NCBI GenBank assembly: GCA_029961685.1
Contig: JARWKL010000009.1
Coordinates: forward strand, 29,885,208 to 29,949,207
Direction of reading: 5' to 3'
Origin: Aristolochia californica
Taxonomy: Eukaryota > Streptophyta > Magnoliopsida > Piperales > Aristolochiaceae
DNA length: 64,000 nucleotides
Shown: positions 27,635-39,200 of the stretch, in pieces
Numbering within the stretch: the first letter of the stretch is position 1
Layout: each line of letters starts with the position of its first letter
Notes under the pieces: generated by a model
The model's database searches: none
Told to the model about the DNA's origin: nothing
What the model saw: only the letters and a program-made list of their open reading frames with translations
Position numbers and translations under genes: made by a program

Positions 27635-29191
27635 TTAGCACGTACAGTTACATGTTACATTTTTTTTACAGAAACGGCGACGAATACGATCACAGTCGCA
27701 CCACCAAAGCGCGACGACGAGGACCAGCGCGTTGACGCAATGGGGCGGAAAGGTCCGCGAAGACGACGAGACCGCGAGGGTTGATTCTCCGGGAGGGGAC
27801 GGGGAGGGGACGAGGGAGGAAAGGTGTTGCGTGGTCGACGGCCAGGCATCGGGCCCGCCTTCCGGGTCGCAGTACCCGATGCCCAATAAGAACGAGGCGC
27901 TGGCTGGGTCCCCCACGCTGTCGTCACCGGATTGACAGCAGAGGCCGGAGTTGTTGGCAAGCCTCAGTTTCCTTCCCATCCGCCATACCATCTCCCTCTG
28001 AAAGGGGATGGGGCCCACCAGCTGGTTGTCGTTCAGCCTCAGCTCCTTCAGGTTCTTCAGGTCCCGGAGACTCCGTGGGATGGTCCCGTTTAGACGGTTC
28101 TGGTCCAGGTGCAGCACCCGCAAGCCGCGTAGCAGACCCAGGGATTCTGGTATGGGCCCACCCAGAGCCGTCTGGGCAAGAATCAGAACGGTCAGATTCT
28201 TTAACCGAGAGAATCCGTCGGGTGGGATTTCGGTCGATGCCATCGGATTGGATTTGAGTATTAGAGTCCGGAGGGAGACCAGGCTGGTGGCTAGAGTGGT
28301 CGGGAGTGGGCCCGAGAGCTGATTGTAACTGAGATCGAGCAATGTCAGGGAGCTCATACCCGAAAGAGTGTCCGGGATGGGACCCGATAAACGGTTCCGG
28401 CTCATATCCATCTTGATCAAGGAACGAGCGGACCCGATACTCGGAGGTAAAGGACCCGCGAGGAAGTTGTTGCTGAGATCGAGGACGGTGAGCGACTCCG
28501 TGGGAAGTTCCGGAATGGGACCCGCGAGGCGGTTGTGGCTGAGGTCGAGTGATCGAAGACTGGTGAGCTTGGAAATGGAGGGAGGGATGAAGGAGGCGAG
28601 ATTGTTAGCATGGAGGTCGAGCACCCGGAGACGAGTGAGGTTCCCTAGCTCAGTGGGGATGGGACCGAAGTGACCGTTCTCACGAAGAACCAGCGACAGG
28701 AGCGTCGGACCGAGGCGGCCCAGGAAGGAGGGGATCGGCTGGGGGTTGCCGGTGAAGCAGCGATAGAAGAAGAGCGTGCGGATGTGGGGGAGCTTGGTTA
28801 GGGCAGAGGAGAGGAAGGAACGCGCCGGGTCACATGTCGGAAAAGCGGTGTCGTCGGAAAGGGCTCCGAAGGAGAGGGAGACAACGTGGTAGGTCTGATC
28901 CTTGTCAGGCATGCACTCGATGCCATGCCATCGTTCTTTACACACGTCCAGAATGGTGGTCGCCCACTCGTTCCCGGTTGCCTTCATGATCTCGTACACG
29001 GCTTTTTGCTCGTGCGGGTCCGTCCGCCCCCCATCCTTCTTCATCGAGAACCCAGTCTGCGGGGCGTCAACGAGCGCAGACGGGGCACTCGAGTCCGACA
29101 TGATCACGGTAAACGCAGAACCCGGAGTGAGAAGAAAAAAGCCAAACAAAACGGCGGCCGTTGACGTAATTAGCAGAAGCGAGCACCTCAT
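27635..29191 (-). CDS. TMM: TOO MANY MOUTHS leucine-rich receptor-like protein
   Basis: TMM is a plasma-membrane LRR receptor-like protein without a kinase. It pairs with ERECTA-family kinases to sense EPF peptides and set stomatal spacing. The intronless frame gives 518 aa (Arabidopsis 496). Seen: signal peptide (residues 1-26), the TMM-specific stretch SDSSAPSALVDAPQTGFSM, the N-cap CKERWHGIEC (84-93), VVSLSFGALSDDTAFPTCDP, then about ten LRRs of LxxLxLxxNxLxGPIP type and the capping WRMGRKLRLANNSGLC. I chose the ATG at 29191 because the signal peptide starts there; the frame stays open 29 codons upstream from an ATG at 29278. The C-terminus is odd: a short hydrophobic run (NALVLVVALWW) followed by a basic and Cys-rich tail, instead of ending in a membrane segment. 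Codons are GC-rich compared with the surroundings. Identity is firm; the last about 40 residues are less conserved. Confidence 0.95.
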   Translation of the reverse strand: MRCSLLLITSTAAVLFGFFLLTPGSAFTVIMSDSSAPSALVDAPQTGFSMKKDGGRTDPHEQKAVYEIMKATGNEWATTILDVCKERWHGIECMPDKDQTYHVVSLSFGALSDDTAFPTCDPARSFLSSALTKLPHIRTLFFYRCFTGNPQPIPSFLGRLGPTLLSLVLRENGHFGPIPTELGNLTRLRVLDLHANNLASFIPPSISKLTSLRSLDLSHNRLAGPIPELPTESLTVLDLSNNFLAGPLPPSIGSARSLIKMDMSRNRLSGPIPDTLSGMSSLTLLDLSYNQLSGPLPTTLATSLVSLRTLILKSNPMASTEIPPDGFSRLKNLTVLILAQTALGGPIPESLGLLRGLRVLHLDQNRLNGTIPRSLRDLKNLKELRLNDNQLVGPIPFQREMVWRMGRKLRLANNSGLCCQSGDDSVGDPASASFLLGIGYCDPEGGPDAWPSTTQHLSSLVPSPSPPGESTLAVSSSSRTFPPHCVNALVLVVALWWCDCDRIRRRFCKKNVTCNCTC

Positions 29192-30500
29192 GTCTGTAAA
29201 CAGAGCCGCGACGAAGTGCAGCGGAAGAGCAAAGGAACAAGAGGGAGTTAAAACGAGAGGTAAGCGATAACGGCACACTTGTTAAATAACATATCAATCG
29301 TGTGTTGTCACCTGGAATTCTCTGCAATAAATGCGAGCCTGAGAAAGCTTAACATGGTAAAAAAAGAAAATCGGGAAGAAGGAAGCCAGCAAGCAATGAG
29401 CTGACAGAGAAGACATTAAAGAGGAGATTGAAGATAGATAATGAAGTCACGGGGAAAGATGGGTTTCCAAATAAATGAAGAGATTTGAAGCTTTTATTCG
29501 ATTCACGGGTCTGGCGAGTTGCAACGGCCTCCCTGTTTGGTAGAGTACGAGATCAAACGACGGAAACTTCCCACCCCACGTGTGACTGGCTTCTTGCACA
29601 CGTGGCGCTTTAGGCCTGGTCCCCCTCAGCCCAACACACACTGACTAACTATGTGCACATATACAAGAATGTGAGCCTAGGCAAGGTTATATCCAATAAT
29701 TTGTCTCAGGATTGGGTTAGTTAAAAGAATGATATTTCTTTTGATTGTGGTTGTTTATTTCAAAATGATTCTGAAGGGTTTTACCGGTGCATAAGCAACA
29801 CATAATTTTACTTTTCGATCTCCTATAGTTTTTGCTTCTCTTCCCAAACAACCTTCAAGATAATTTTACATGTTATTTATGTGTTTGTGTGTGTGTTGAT
29901 TTATAGGACCACCACATAAGCACAAAAGATCTCAAGGGAAGGAGAAAGAGAGAGTAACTCTAGCTTTTCGGAGAGAGCAAAGAAGAAACCAAGGGAGAGA
30001 AAGAGGAGGAAAAGAGATGTGTAAGGACAATTTGAGCCAAGAGGAAGATGCTTGAATGCTCTACTTCATACATTGAGGTTGTATTTATAGTTGTGGCAAA
30101 GTATTAACAATAACTACAATGCCCTTAGGGCTACATGATTCAAATAGAAAAGGACGTTAGAGGATATACATCAGCTTGTATAATTTTAATTCTATGTCAT
30201 CTCTATAAAAAATCTTATTTACTAGCCATGTTAAGCCTCTACACGTGGGTGTCTTTTAACACATTCTCATGTTACATTTTTGTAACTTGTAGTTATGGAG
30301 GACAGTGTTGCTAACTCCTTTCAAGCTCATTACTGTTCTTCTTCATTAAACTAGCCATGCTCTTGCTTGCAAGCTAATTTATGTTGAGGTAGGAATCTAT
30401 TTCACTTGTTGTTGTTGTTTTTAGAAAGTGATGAATAGAGCAAACATTAAGAGAGTCTTCCTCTTACAACAAGAGATTACAATGATGCTCCTAGTTTAGC
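29192..30500. other. TMM promoter and possible solo LTR
   Basis: The first part is the upstream region of TMM. From about 29880 to 30261, read on the minus strand, the sequence begins TGTTAAAAGACACC, has ACTATAAATAC in the middle and a pyrimidine-rich leader, and ends near a CACA repeat. This is the layout of a copia LTR, but I found no target duplication and no internal domain. The stretch 29270-29650 carries no gene I can support. Confidence 0.3.
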
Positions 30501-30520
30501 ACAAGAATCAGCAAAAGAAT

Positions 30521-31880
30521 TTATTGATGTGAAAATATGAAACCAAGTACATGAAATGGACAATACAATATAAAAAAAATATCTAAAAGAACATCCCAAT
30601 GATGCCACAGAGGAATCAACAAGGAACAACACCAATGAATTAACACTTTGGAGTCACCTTCAATGATGAGAGAGTCGTTGAGACAATCCCAAACAATAAG
30701 AACACCATGAAGAAGGGCAGAAAGCTCAACAATAGTAGAGTCAATCACGCTCAAAGAACTATGAGATGAAAGAGCTACCATCAGCATCACAGAAGATACC
30801 ACCAAAGCCTATAATTCCAGGGTTACCAAGGGCACTCCCGCCAAAGTTGAACTTGAGAGTCCCACGTGAGGGAGGCTCCCAACTCACAACCGTAGGAGGT
30901 GTGAAGGAATAGACATTTGGGCAACCACGCGCTAGTTAGTGCAAAGAGGGAAATTCCTTACGCTATCGAACTCCTTCCCGGTGTGAAGTTAGACAGATAA
31001 AAGGCTAGTGGCTCAACAAATAACTTTATCAACAATTTGTACTTGCCATTGAATGTATAATTATTTATTTCTTTCCAAAGGCACATGAAAATGTGAGCAG
31101 GGTAGGCTGAGAGGAGGACTTTGTCCAACTTGATGATACGGATCCCCAAAGAGAAGTGGCTCATCCCACAAAGGTCTTGGAGGAGACAATATTGAATTCC
31201 CCAAACTACCGAGGAGAGGGGACTAGATTTGCCAAGTACATGAATAGTGCAGAAGTAGGTGACTCACACTTTTCTCTTCAAGATTGCATAAGGGGCAAAG
31301 GGGGCAAGGGATAATGATGTCATGTCTTTCAATATTATCAATAGTGAGAATCCTATTAAGGCAAACACTCTAAAGAAATAATTTAATTTTAGGGAGCCAT
31401 GAGACGCCAAACAAGAGGTCAAGATCAGTCCATGAGATGTCTACAAGCAAAAGAAACAGTGAACCATCCATTCTCCTTAAGAAGCCAAATCATTGTGTCC
31501 TTTACATGAACCTAAATCTTGACAAAGTTAAAGTCATCCACCAGATCTGAGGAGAGCCTTAATCCTCAACCTGGTCAAGAGTACCATCACCAAAACAAAA
31601 AGTATCATCAATAAACTGCAATAGAGTGATGTCAAACTCCTCTTGAAAGACAACCATACTAAGCCATCCCACTCTCTTGGCTGAGTAGACCATTGACGAT
31701 AGGTATTCAACAATGAGGATAAAGAGGAGGGAAGAGAGAGGGTCACCCTCCTTGGTTGTTCTTATCCCCCGTAGTTAGCCTTGATAAACCACTCTGATTT
31801 TTTTGCAGAAGCATGACTCTAATTCACAAATAGGTTGTGCATCACTTTGCAACCTATGTGGGACTATTCTCAATATAGAG
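30521..31880 (-). pseudogene. truncated LINE: RT end, zinc finger region, RNase H
   Basis: Minus-strand reading from right to left gives KEGDPLSSLLFILIVEYLSS near 31745, LQFIDDTFCFGDG (the RT catalytic F-x-DD) near 31600, FMCLWKEINNYTFNGK near 31075, PPSRGTLKFNFGGSALGNPG near 30850, and ELSALLHGVL with LIIEGDSKVLIHWCC near 30650. This is the standard order of a plant L1-type LINE. Frames are broken several times and the 5' half (endonuclease, RT fingers) is missing. Confidence 0.8.
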
Positions 31881-33280
31881 CAAGTCAATTCCAAAGGACC
31901 AGACCAGAGTAGGCATAGACGCTTTTACTTGCATCAGGTTTAATCATTTGCACATAATTTGACATTGTGAAAATGATTCATATTTTTTTATTATGGACAG
32001 AGACATAAACTAATCTAATGTGTACATCCAAGATTTTAGATTTGCAAAGTTGGAAGGTGCTTTGGATGCTATCCATGAGGTCATAGATGCAACCTTTGGA
32101 AAAGAAAGATAACAATGACAAATATTGAACTATTTCTAAAACTGAACCTTTACTGTGAATGGCTCTTTGTTTCCACAAAGTGAAAAATAGAAAGCATCAT
32201 ACTTTTTCCCTCAGCTGTCAAAGGATAACCCAGTGAAGTTTGTCCAAGCAATTGACTTAAGGATAAGCCTTTGCACTCATCTTTCCACTCAAGATAGAAA
32301 ATGGGAAATTGTTCTTTAAGAGTAAAAAAGTAGCTGTGCAGTGATTCACTTTTAGTTGAAAACCAGCGACTGGAACCTATATTTTTCATTTTCATTTCGA
32401 TTCTAAGCGTCTTCCATACAGATAAGAGGCCTCAATACATTTTTTGTACATTTCTCATTCAATCACTGTACGATAAATTATCGATTCATTTCCCAACGAT
32501 GATTTTTCGATAACCAAAATCTCGAGTACCAGGGAATACAAATTCCTGAAAGATTGTAAAGACTTTTTAATATTTGACACTGGGGAAACCGGGATAAATA
32601 CTGGCTCTGAGCGAGTTAGATAGATACTTTGATCTTTGATGCTGCTCTATGAAGCGGCTAGTAAACTTCACTCGTTCGGAAAGCATTTCCCCATCCGGAC
32701 CTGGTTACATTGTACTACTGTATGCTACTATCACAGTAGCAGTGATCAAACTGACAGTTTAATTAGAGGTTAAAAAAAAAATTGCCAATTCGAAAAGTTC
32801 CTATTTCTTATCTTCTGGCAGTACAAAGAGTTAGGTTGTGCCATTGTAAGCACAGATAAAATGATTACTCGGAAAACCAAAGCAGTGATCCCACTGTAAA
32901 AAAACAGTGAAAAGTGCTAGCAAGGAAAACCACAGCAGTGATCAAATCTATTTAGTTTGTAAAATCTTCTGTACAACACAATCTTGCAAGACGTAGCCTT
33001 GATACGGATACAAGTAGTAGCCCTTCCAAAACATGGCCGTAAGAATAGAGAGAACATGACAAACTGCAGCTCTCTTCAAGAGGCAAAATAACAGATGGTG
33101 CAGAACTCAGCTGTGTAGAGTAGTCAATCTCAGGTGCTGACTGAATTGCCGCAAAGGTCGAGAATAACCTATGCCTAGTTCTGAACCAGATTCTTCAACA
33201 GTTATGTATAGGGAAAAGACAAATGAAGCATCTGACCAGTATGCTTATTTGAAGATATTTGCTTCCTTGACCTGAAAAAC
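31881..33280. other. LINE flank and UPF2 3' UTR
   Basis: The right few hundred bases should be the UPF2 3' UTR. At 31978-32395 the minus strand has two moderately long open frames without recognisable domains. They may be decayed LINE or unrelated sequence. No RNA gene is seen. Confidence 0.35.
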
Positions 33281-36200
33281 TCATTTCCTCCTTCCATAAA
33301 GTCCATATGAGTGATGCCGCTGTCGCATGCCACCCGGTCTGCTAGCTCCTTCCCATGCACCACGACCCGAAGGTCTGCTCCCCCCTGTCTGCATCCAATT
33401 GATAGGCTGGGTGCCAGTTCCACCAACAAATTCTTCCTCCCGGTCATTGTATTCCAAAATCAGCCTCTTAATGTTCTGCTTCTCCTCCAGCTCAGCTGCC
33501 TCTTTCTGCTTTGTGCTTTGCACAAGCGTACAGTCACCAGGTATAAACATCTGCTTTGTCTGCTGCTTGTGACCCTTCTTTACCAGTACCTTCACACGGA
33601 CCTTGTTTTGCCCTCCACTGCCCTCTTCATCCAATGTCTCATCACCACTTTCCCCCTCCCCAGCCCTCCCATGATCCTTAGATCCCTCAAAAACATTCAT
33701 TGGAATCATCATATTCAGGGTTGGTCTACCACGTAGTTCCAATTTCCTTGAATCCAGGCTCTCCTGCATTAAGGCCTTCAGTTCCCTTTCAAACTCAACT
33801 TCTTCCTGAGGATCAACTTGCACAACTTTTTGCCTGACTTGAACATCTTCATCTTCATCAGAACCCATGGGCCCACCACCCTCATCATCTTCACTGTCAC
33901 ACCCATCATCATGGTGATCTGATTTATCCTCGTAGAGCTCTTCCTCATCATCATGGGTGCCTTCCACATCAATGCTTGCACTATCTGAATCACTGTTGCT
34001 CTCAATGTCTTCGTGTACCCCACCATTTTCTTCAACTCCATTTGCAACTGAGCGTGGTCCATTTGAGGCAAGGATGGAAGGATTCATCTGGGTCAAAGGT
34101 CTGTGGGATTCAATGTCTGCTGTTTGCTTCTCAATGGTAGCCTTCTCAGTTGCAACATTACGCTCATGTTCCTCAAGTTCAACCAGAGCTGTACTAACTT
34201 CCTCAATGGAGGAGTAGCGATTCATGTTAGGACGTAAATCAGCAAAAAGATCCTGCACATTTTTTCCATCTATGAGTGCACAGAAAATAGGGCACAACAA
34301 AAGCATAAATGTGAACCTGGATGATATAATCTGTTTTTTTCTAAAAGTGATACTCATAATTTGTAAAGCACATAGAAATGGAAAATTATCAAATAATTAA
34401 AATTCGACTCAAAGTTTTGTTAATGAACAGTCCCAGTTTAAGCAAGGAACTGATGCATCACAGGTGTGTGTTGGTTGTCCTGCCCACGATGCAGAAATTC
34501 GTCACCAATAAAAATGTGATTTGCTTTCAACATACTATAACAGATGTAGCAGACGTAGGTGTGCTTATTCAGTCTGCATACAGATCCGCCATATACACCC
34601 CTCAAAACTTCAGCTGAAATTCTTTTGTAGTTGGGTAACACGCATAGACGGATTAATGTGCAAATTCGGCATTTCCATCATACTGTAGCCAAAAGATTTT
34701 ACCACTGACCTGAATGTCAAACTCAATATCTAGAGGTATTGAACCTTTGCTTAGAACATATCTCTGAAAATATATCAGAAACCTGTCAAGCTTCCTCTTG
34801 GAAGAACCTCTGTCAAAGTAGTGGCCACATGTTTGAAGAAGTGTAATAATCATTCTAATACGGAAGCAATCTTCAGGCTGATCCAGTACATCTTGCTTTA
34901 CGGAAAAAAAAACAAACAATTAAGACTCAATTAGAAGATGTGACATCATCGGATCTTAATGCAGCGAAGGAAATATAGTCCAAAGTTAGGAGCCAAATAC
35001 AAAGCAAATGTAGAAAACTAATGTATCAATAGAGAACAACTCTATAGGAGTATGTTCTATTCCCCAAGGAAAAGGTAGCATAAGAAACATCTATTGCCTA
35101 ATGATAGCAACCCATCACATATCATTTTAGATATATATATATCTGCTTCAACAGAAAAAATGTTTGCTCAATCATTATAATTTGCAGACTTTGATCATAA
35201 TAGGATCATGTATACAATCTACTTGTCACATGTCTCTGAGGAAAGTTTACTATAGTTTAGAATTTCTTGTCATTTTAGATATATATGCTTCAACAGAAAA
35301 AATGTTTACTCAATCATTATAATTTGTAGACTATGAACATAATAGGATCATGTATATGATCTTCTTATCAGATGTCTCTGAGGAAAGTTTACTGTAGTTT
35401 AGAATTGATAACCTTCCAACTGTGTCCAAATAATCATTGTTCTTTCGAACTCTTTTCTTATTCATGCTTGACTATTGAAATCATAAATAAAGTCAATGAT
35501 GCAATTCAGGGGCCAAGGAAGCAAACATGACTCTGGGGGATTCCAACATCTTCAACATCCTATAAGATGTGAAACTACTCCCAGCTGCAAAGTCTGGAAA
35601 CAATAAGCAGAAAGGCATGACACCAGAAGTAAAGGTTCCACAGTGGAAGCATCTCTAGCACATGCATGGAATCACAGATGCTCCAGTAGTTGCACTTTAT
35701 TGAAGCATCACCAGTACATATTTTATTACATCCTTCTTTCCAGTAGTGGCGTGTCTTTTGGAGGCACCAATGTTTCCACAAACTAGGTGCCAAAGCAGAG
35801 ACCAGGTCTATTTAGGACCATTGGGCATACAACTTTAAATAACAGAAGAATTAAAACCAACATACAACTGATTATTTGATGCAGCACATTGTAATATGGA
35901 ATATCTAGCTGAAGAATATCTAAGGATAAGACACCACCCCCAAAATCTCCCATGTTTATGAAAGAAGAGAAAGGAGTCTCTGAATTTCCTATTTTGGCAT
36001 CAAGTTCGAAAAATAGAAACTCTTAAATTAGAAAGTCTCTCTAAGTTACAATATCCTATTTCAAGAATGCTCAAGTTAGCATATTTAACTAGACAAGTTA
36101 CTTGTTGTTGTTTTTTTTTTATGAATAGTGCGACAAGTTACTTGTTGTTAAAAGCTTCAATTAGAAAGTATTTTGTAGTGGTAATTTTCTGTTTTAAGTT

Positions 36201-39200
36201 TGAGTCTTTATTTCCAAATTAGTGTAGCCTAAAGTTAGCAAGTCTTTAGAAACAATTTCCTAGTTTGAATTTCTTTTCCAGCAAGTAAAACTAGATTTAG
36301 AAAGTCCAAACTGAAGTTTATTTCTTATTTTAGACAGCATAGGACTTTCCCATTTTGTTAATTGGTATGCCGGTAAAAGGCCCTCATATGCAGCACATAT
36401 CTTATTCCTTTGCTAATTGGATAAAGTTCTGGTTTTTGTTCTCTGTAGCATAAACTTATCCTAGGTGTTCTTTCTTATCCGTTTTCTATTTTTCTTAACA
36501 GCTGCAAAAATCCTACTTTCTGTCCTTCAAGCTTGACCTATTAAACTTGCATTAAGTTTTCTAAGTTGTTGCTGAAATATAGGTTATCCATACTGTAGAA
36601 GAAGAATTCAATTTTGTTATTCCTCAAATCTAAACCACCGTGCTGCATCACTATTGCTATTATTTTTTTATTCAACTAACATGGTTGGTTTTTGGGGTTT
36701 CCAAACCAGGTGTTTTAAGTAAGCCAAATCTGGGCAAAGACCAGCTCAAGTTTACACCAGTTCAACTGGTGTCTCTCTGGGTTTCCCATAGCTGAAACCA
36801 ATTATAATCTTTTAAGATAAACCAAAGCATCACATTCAAAGACCTCCCAGTCAAATTTGGGTGAATAAGAAGTTACCAGAACACAAGAATAAACCGCTTA
36901 CCTCCGGTGTGTCATGGCCAAAAATAAGTATCACATAAAGTGTCTCGAATATCACAGATGATTCAATATGCGCATAGTTGTACAGTTCTCCCAAGAATCG
37001 CATGTGTGCAATACGCCTTTGTTGCATCCCATAATCATTCAATTCCAATCCTAGTCTAATCTCCTCCAGAAGCTGAAAAGATAAATATGATAGCTTTTGT
37101 GTCAAAACAAGCTAAAACTCTCTCTCAAGTAAATATTTAAATAAATTAGCAAGATGGTTAGCAACAGAGTTTCCAAGCATCTAACAATCAACTGATCAGA
37201 GAATAACACGAGTCTCAGCATTCATCACTGTGACCGATGGAGTATGAATGTTCCAAGGTTTTGAAAGCCAAAGCTGAGCTCAACAATACAAGAGGATACG
37301 AAAAGGTGCAGAAACTCATTTGAACACTATCCTGGGGTGCATCTGTGAAGGTTTCATTTATCCACTTTTTTTTTTCAAACTGGTCTTTTATCCAGATCTT
37401 GCTGAATCTTTTGTCATCCTCTCTTATTTTATAAGAAGAAGTGTTTTTGTTAAGTCATAATTGCCATGCTTAGTTCTGGTCCAAGAAGGTCAGCTTATCT
37501 ATCATTTTTAGCATGATGTAGTCCTGACTATGCTAGTTAAGTAATAACTTCTTCTTTTTTTGAAAGGAGTTAAGTCATAACAAGCATCCTTTTTTATTTT
37601 TTATTTTTATTTTTGTTGAAAGGCCAAGTTGAGGTAAGTATTATCCCTGCACAGTGCAGTTCTCAAATATCTAGACTACACAAAATGGTGAAGTTTTGAA
37701 TCTTTATTATAGCTGATCCACCATGGCAATTTGACTGAGAATTTCTTCGAATAGACGAACTCATCCAAGCTAGGCAAATTAGTTTCATGCATGTAATCAA
37801 TCAGGGAATACATTAACCGATATTTTAGCAAAAGATGGGAGATCACATCAACATGTTATCTTTCCATCCTGATGTCGTAATTCTCTTTTTGTTTTAAAGT
37901 AATCTTTCATTATATTTTTTTTTAAGAAGAATAAGAAATCTTTCGATATTTATTATTAATAAAAATCCTGCTATTCAAACAAAAAAAAATTACAGCTTTG
38001 ACATTGCCTTTTACCGTGTGTTGACGTCTAACTTTAGTCAAAATTTAGGATCCTATTATTAATTCTTTCTAGTGACATTAGTTATCTTTAAAAACTAAAA
38101 AAAACAAATTGATAGTATTTATCTTTAACATGTGATATCTTGGTTTTGTGGCATTATTTGAGATTTTGAAATCAGCTATGAGAAGCACACAAGTGCCACT
38201 AATGTTAAGGGAACAATGGGTTCTTATTAAATGACTGGCCAGCATCTTGAATTGTTGGTAACTAATTTTTTACTAATCTGACAATATGGAAGTTTGACTA
38301 GCATCCCAATTCCAAAACATCAAGTTGAACAAAGGTTTTGCGGTGTTTTCTTCAAAATTAGGTGGTTACACTGTTCATATTAATTTGGATTTGGCCAGAC
38401 AGAAATGGCACAGGAGGAGTCTTATTTTGTGATGGGTATTCTCTGTCATGTTGGGTCCTTCAACTGATATATTATTATTTACATTTCAAGAGAGTACTTG
38501 GAGACAGAATGCAGTGACCACTTTTTTCAATATAATTAGATGAACAACAGCAGAAGGATTCAATGCAAGAATTAATATTAATTAATTCCTCATCTAGTTG
38601 TTTTAGATTTCAACAGATATTTTTGTCGTCCAAACAATCAGTAAGCCAGGAATTAAGGCAGTAAGCATCCCTAGAAATGAGCAAATACGTACAATAGTAT
38701 TTTAGTAAAGACAAAAGAGTCAAGAGAGCACAAAGGGGGTGGGCAGAGACAGCCTGGCAGCAGGCCACACTTGTATTCTAGCTCCTTGAGCGACTTGTAC
38801 CCTATGTTATACCTTAAAATGTTGTAACATCAATGCTCTCCAGCTCATTAATAAAGCACCATCATTTTCAACAAAAAAAAGAGAGAGAGAGCACTGAAAA
38901 ATCTGATATTTGGGTGAAAAAGAAGAGAAATAAGAGAAGAAAAGCTTGGAGATTAGCAGCAGCTGCTTTGGAGTGTGTGCCTCAAAAAGGATGCCTCCTT
39001 TTCTATTAATGAGGGTATTACTGATTTTTTACAGAAAAAACAGAAATACCCTTCAAAACATAAGCTTACATATCTCCTAAAATACACCTCTAAAATGAAT
39101 GGAAAATGAACCATAGGCATATGAAGACATTGCCTACCTAACAGACATCATATAAAATAAAAACATAATATATGAAATGACCAAAATACCAATGAGTTGA

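Noticed and set aside
27781..29270. Plus-strand open frames of up to 158 codons opposite TMM
   Set aside because: They are mirror frames of the GC-rich LRR gene and show no domain or conserved motif of their own.
31978..32395. Extra UPF2 exons or a small gene on the minus strand
   Set aside because: UPF2 already ends properly at 33281 with the conserved GRRK terminus, and these frames show no known domain.
33311..34217. Plus-strand open frames opposite the last UPF2 exon
   Set aside because: They are shadows of the long acidic UPF2 exon, with no recognisable family.
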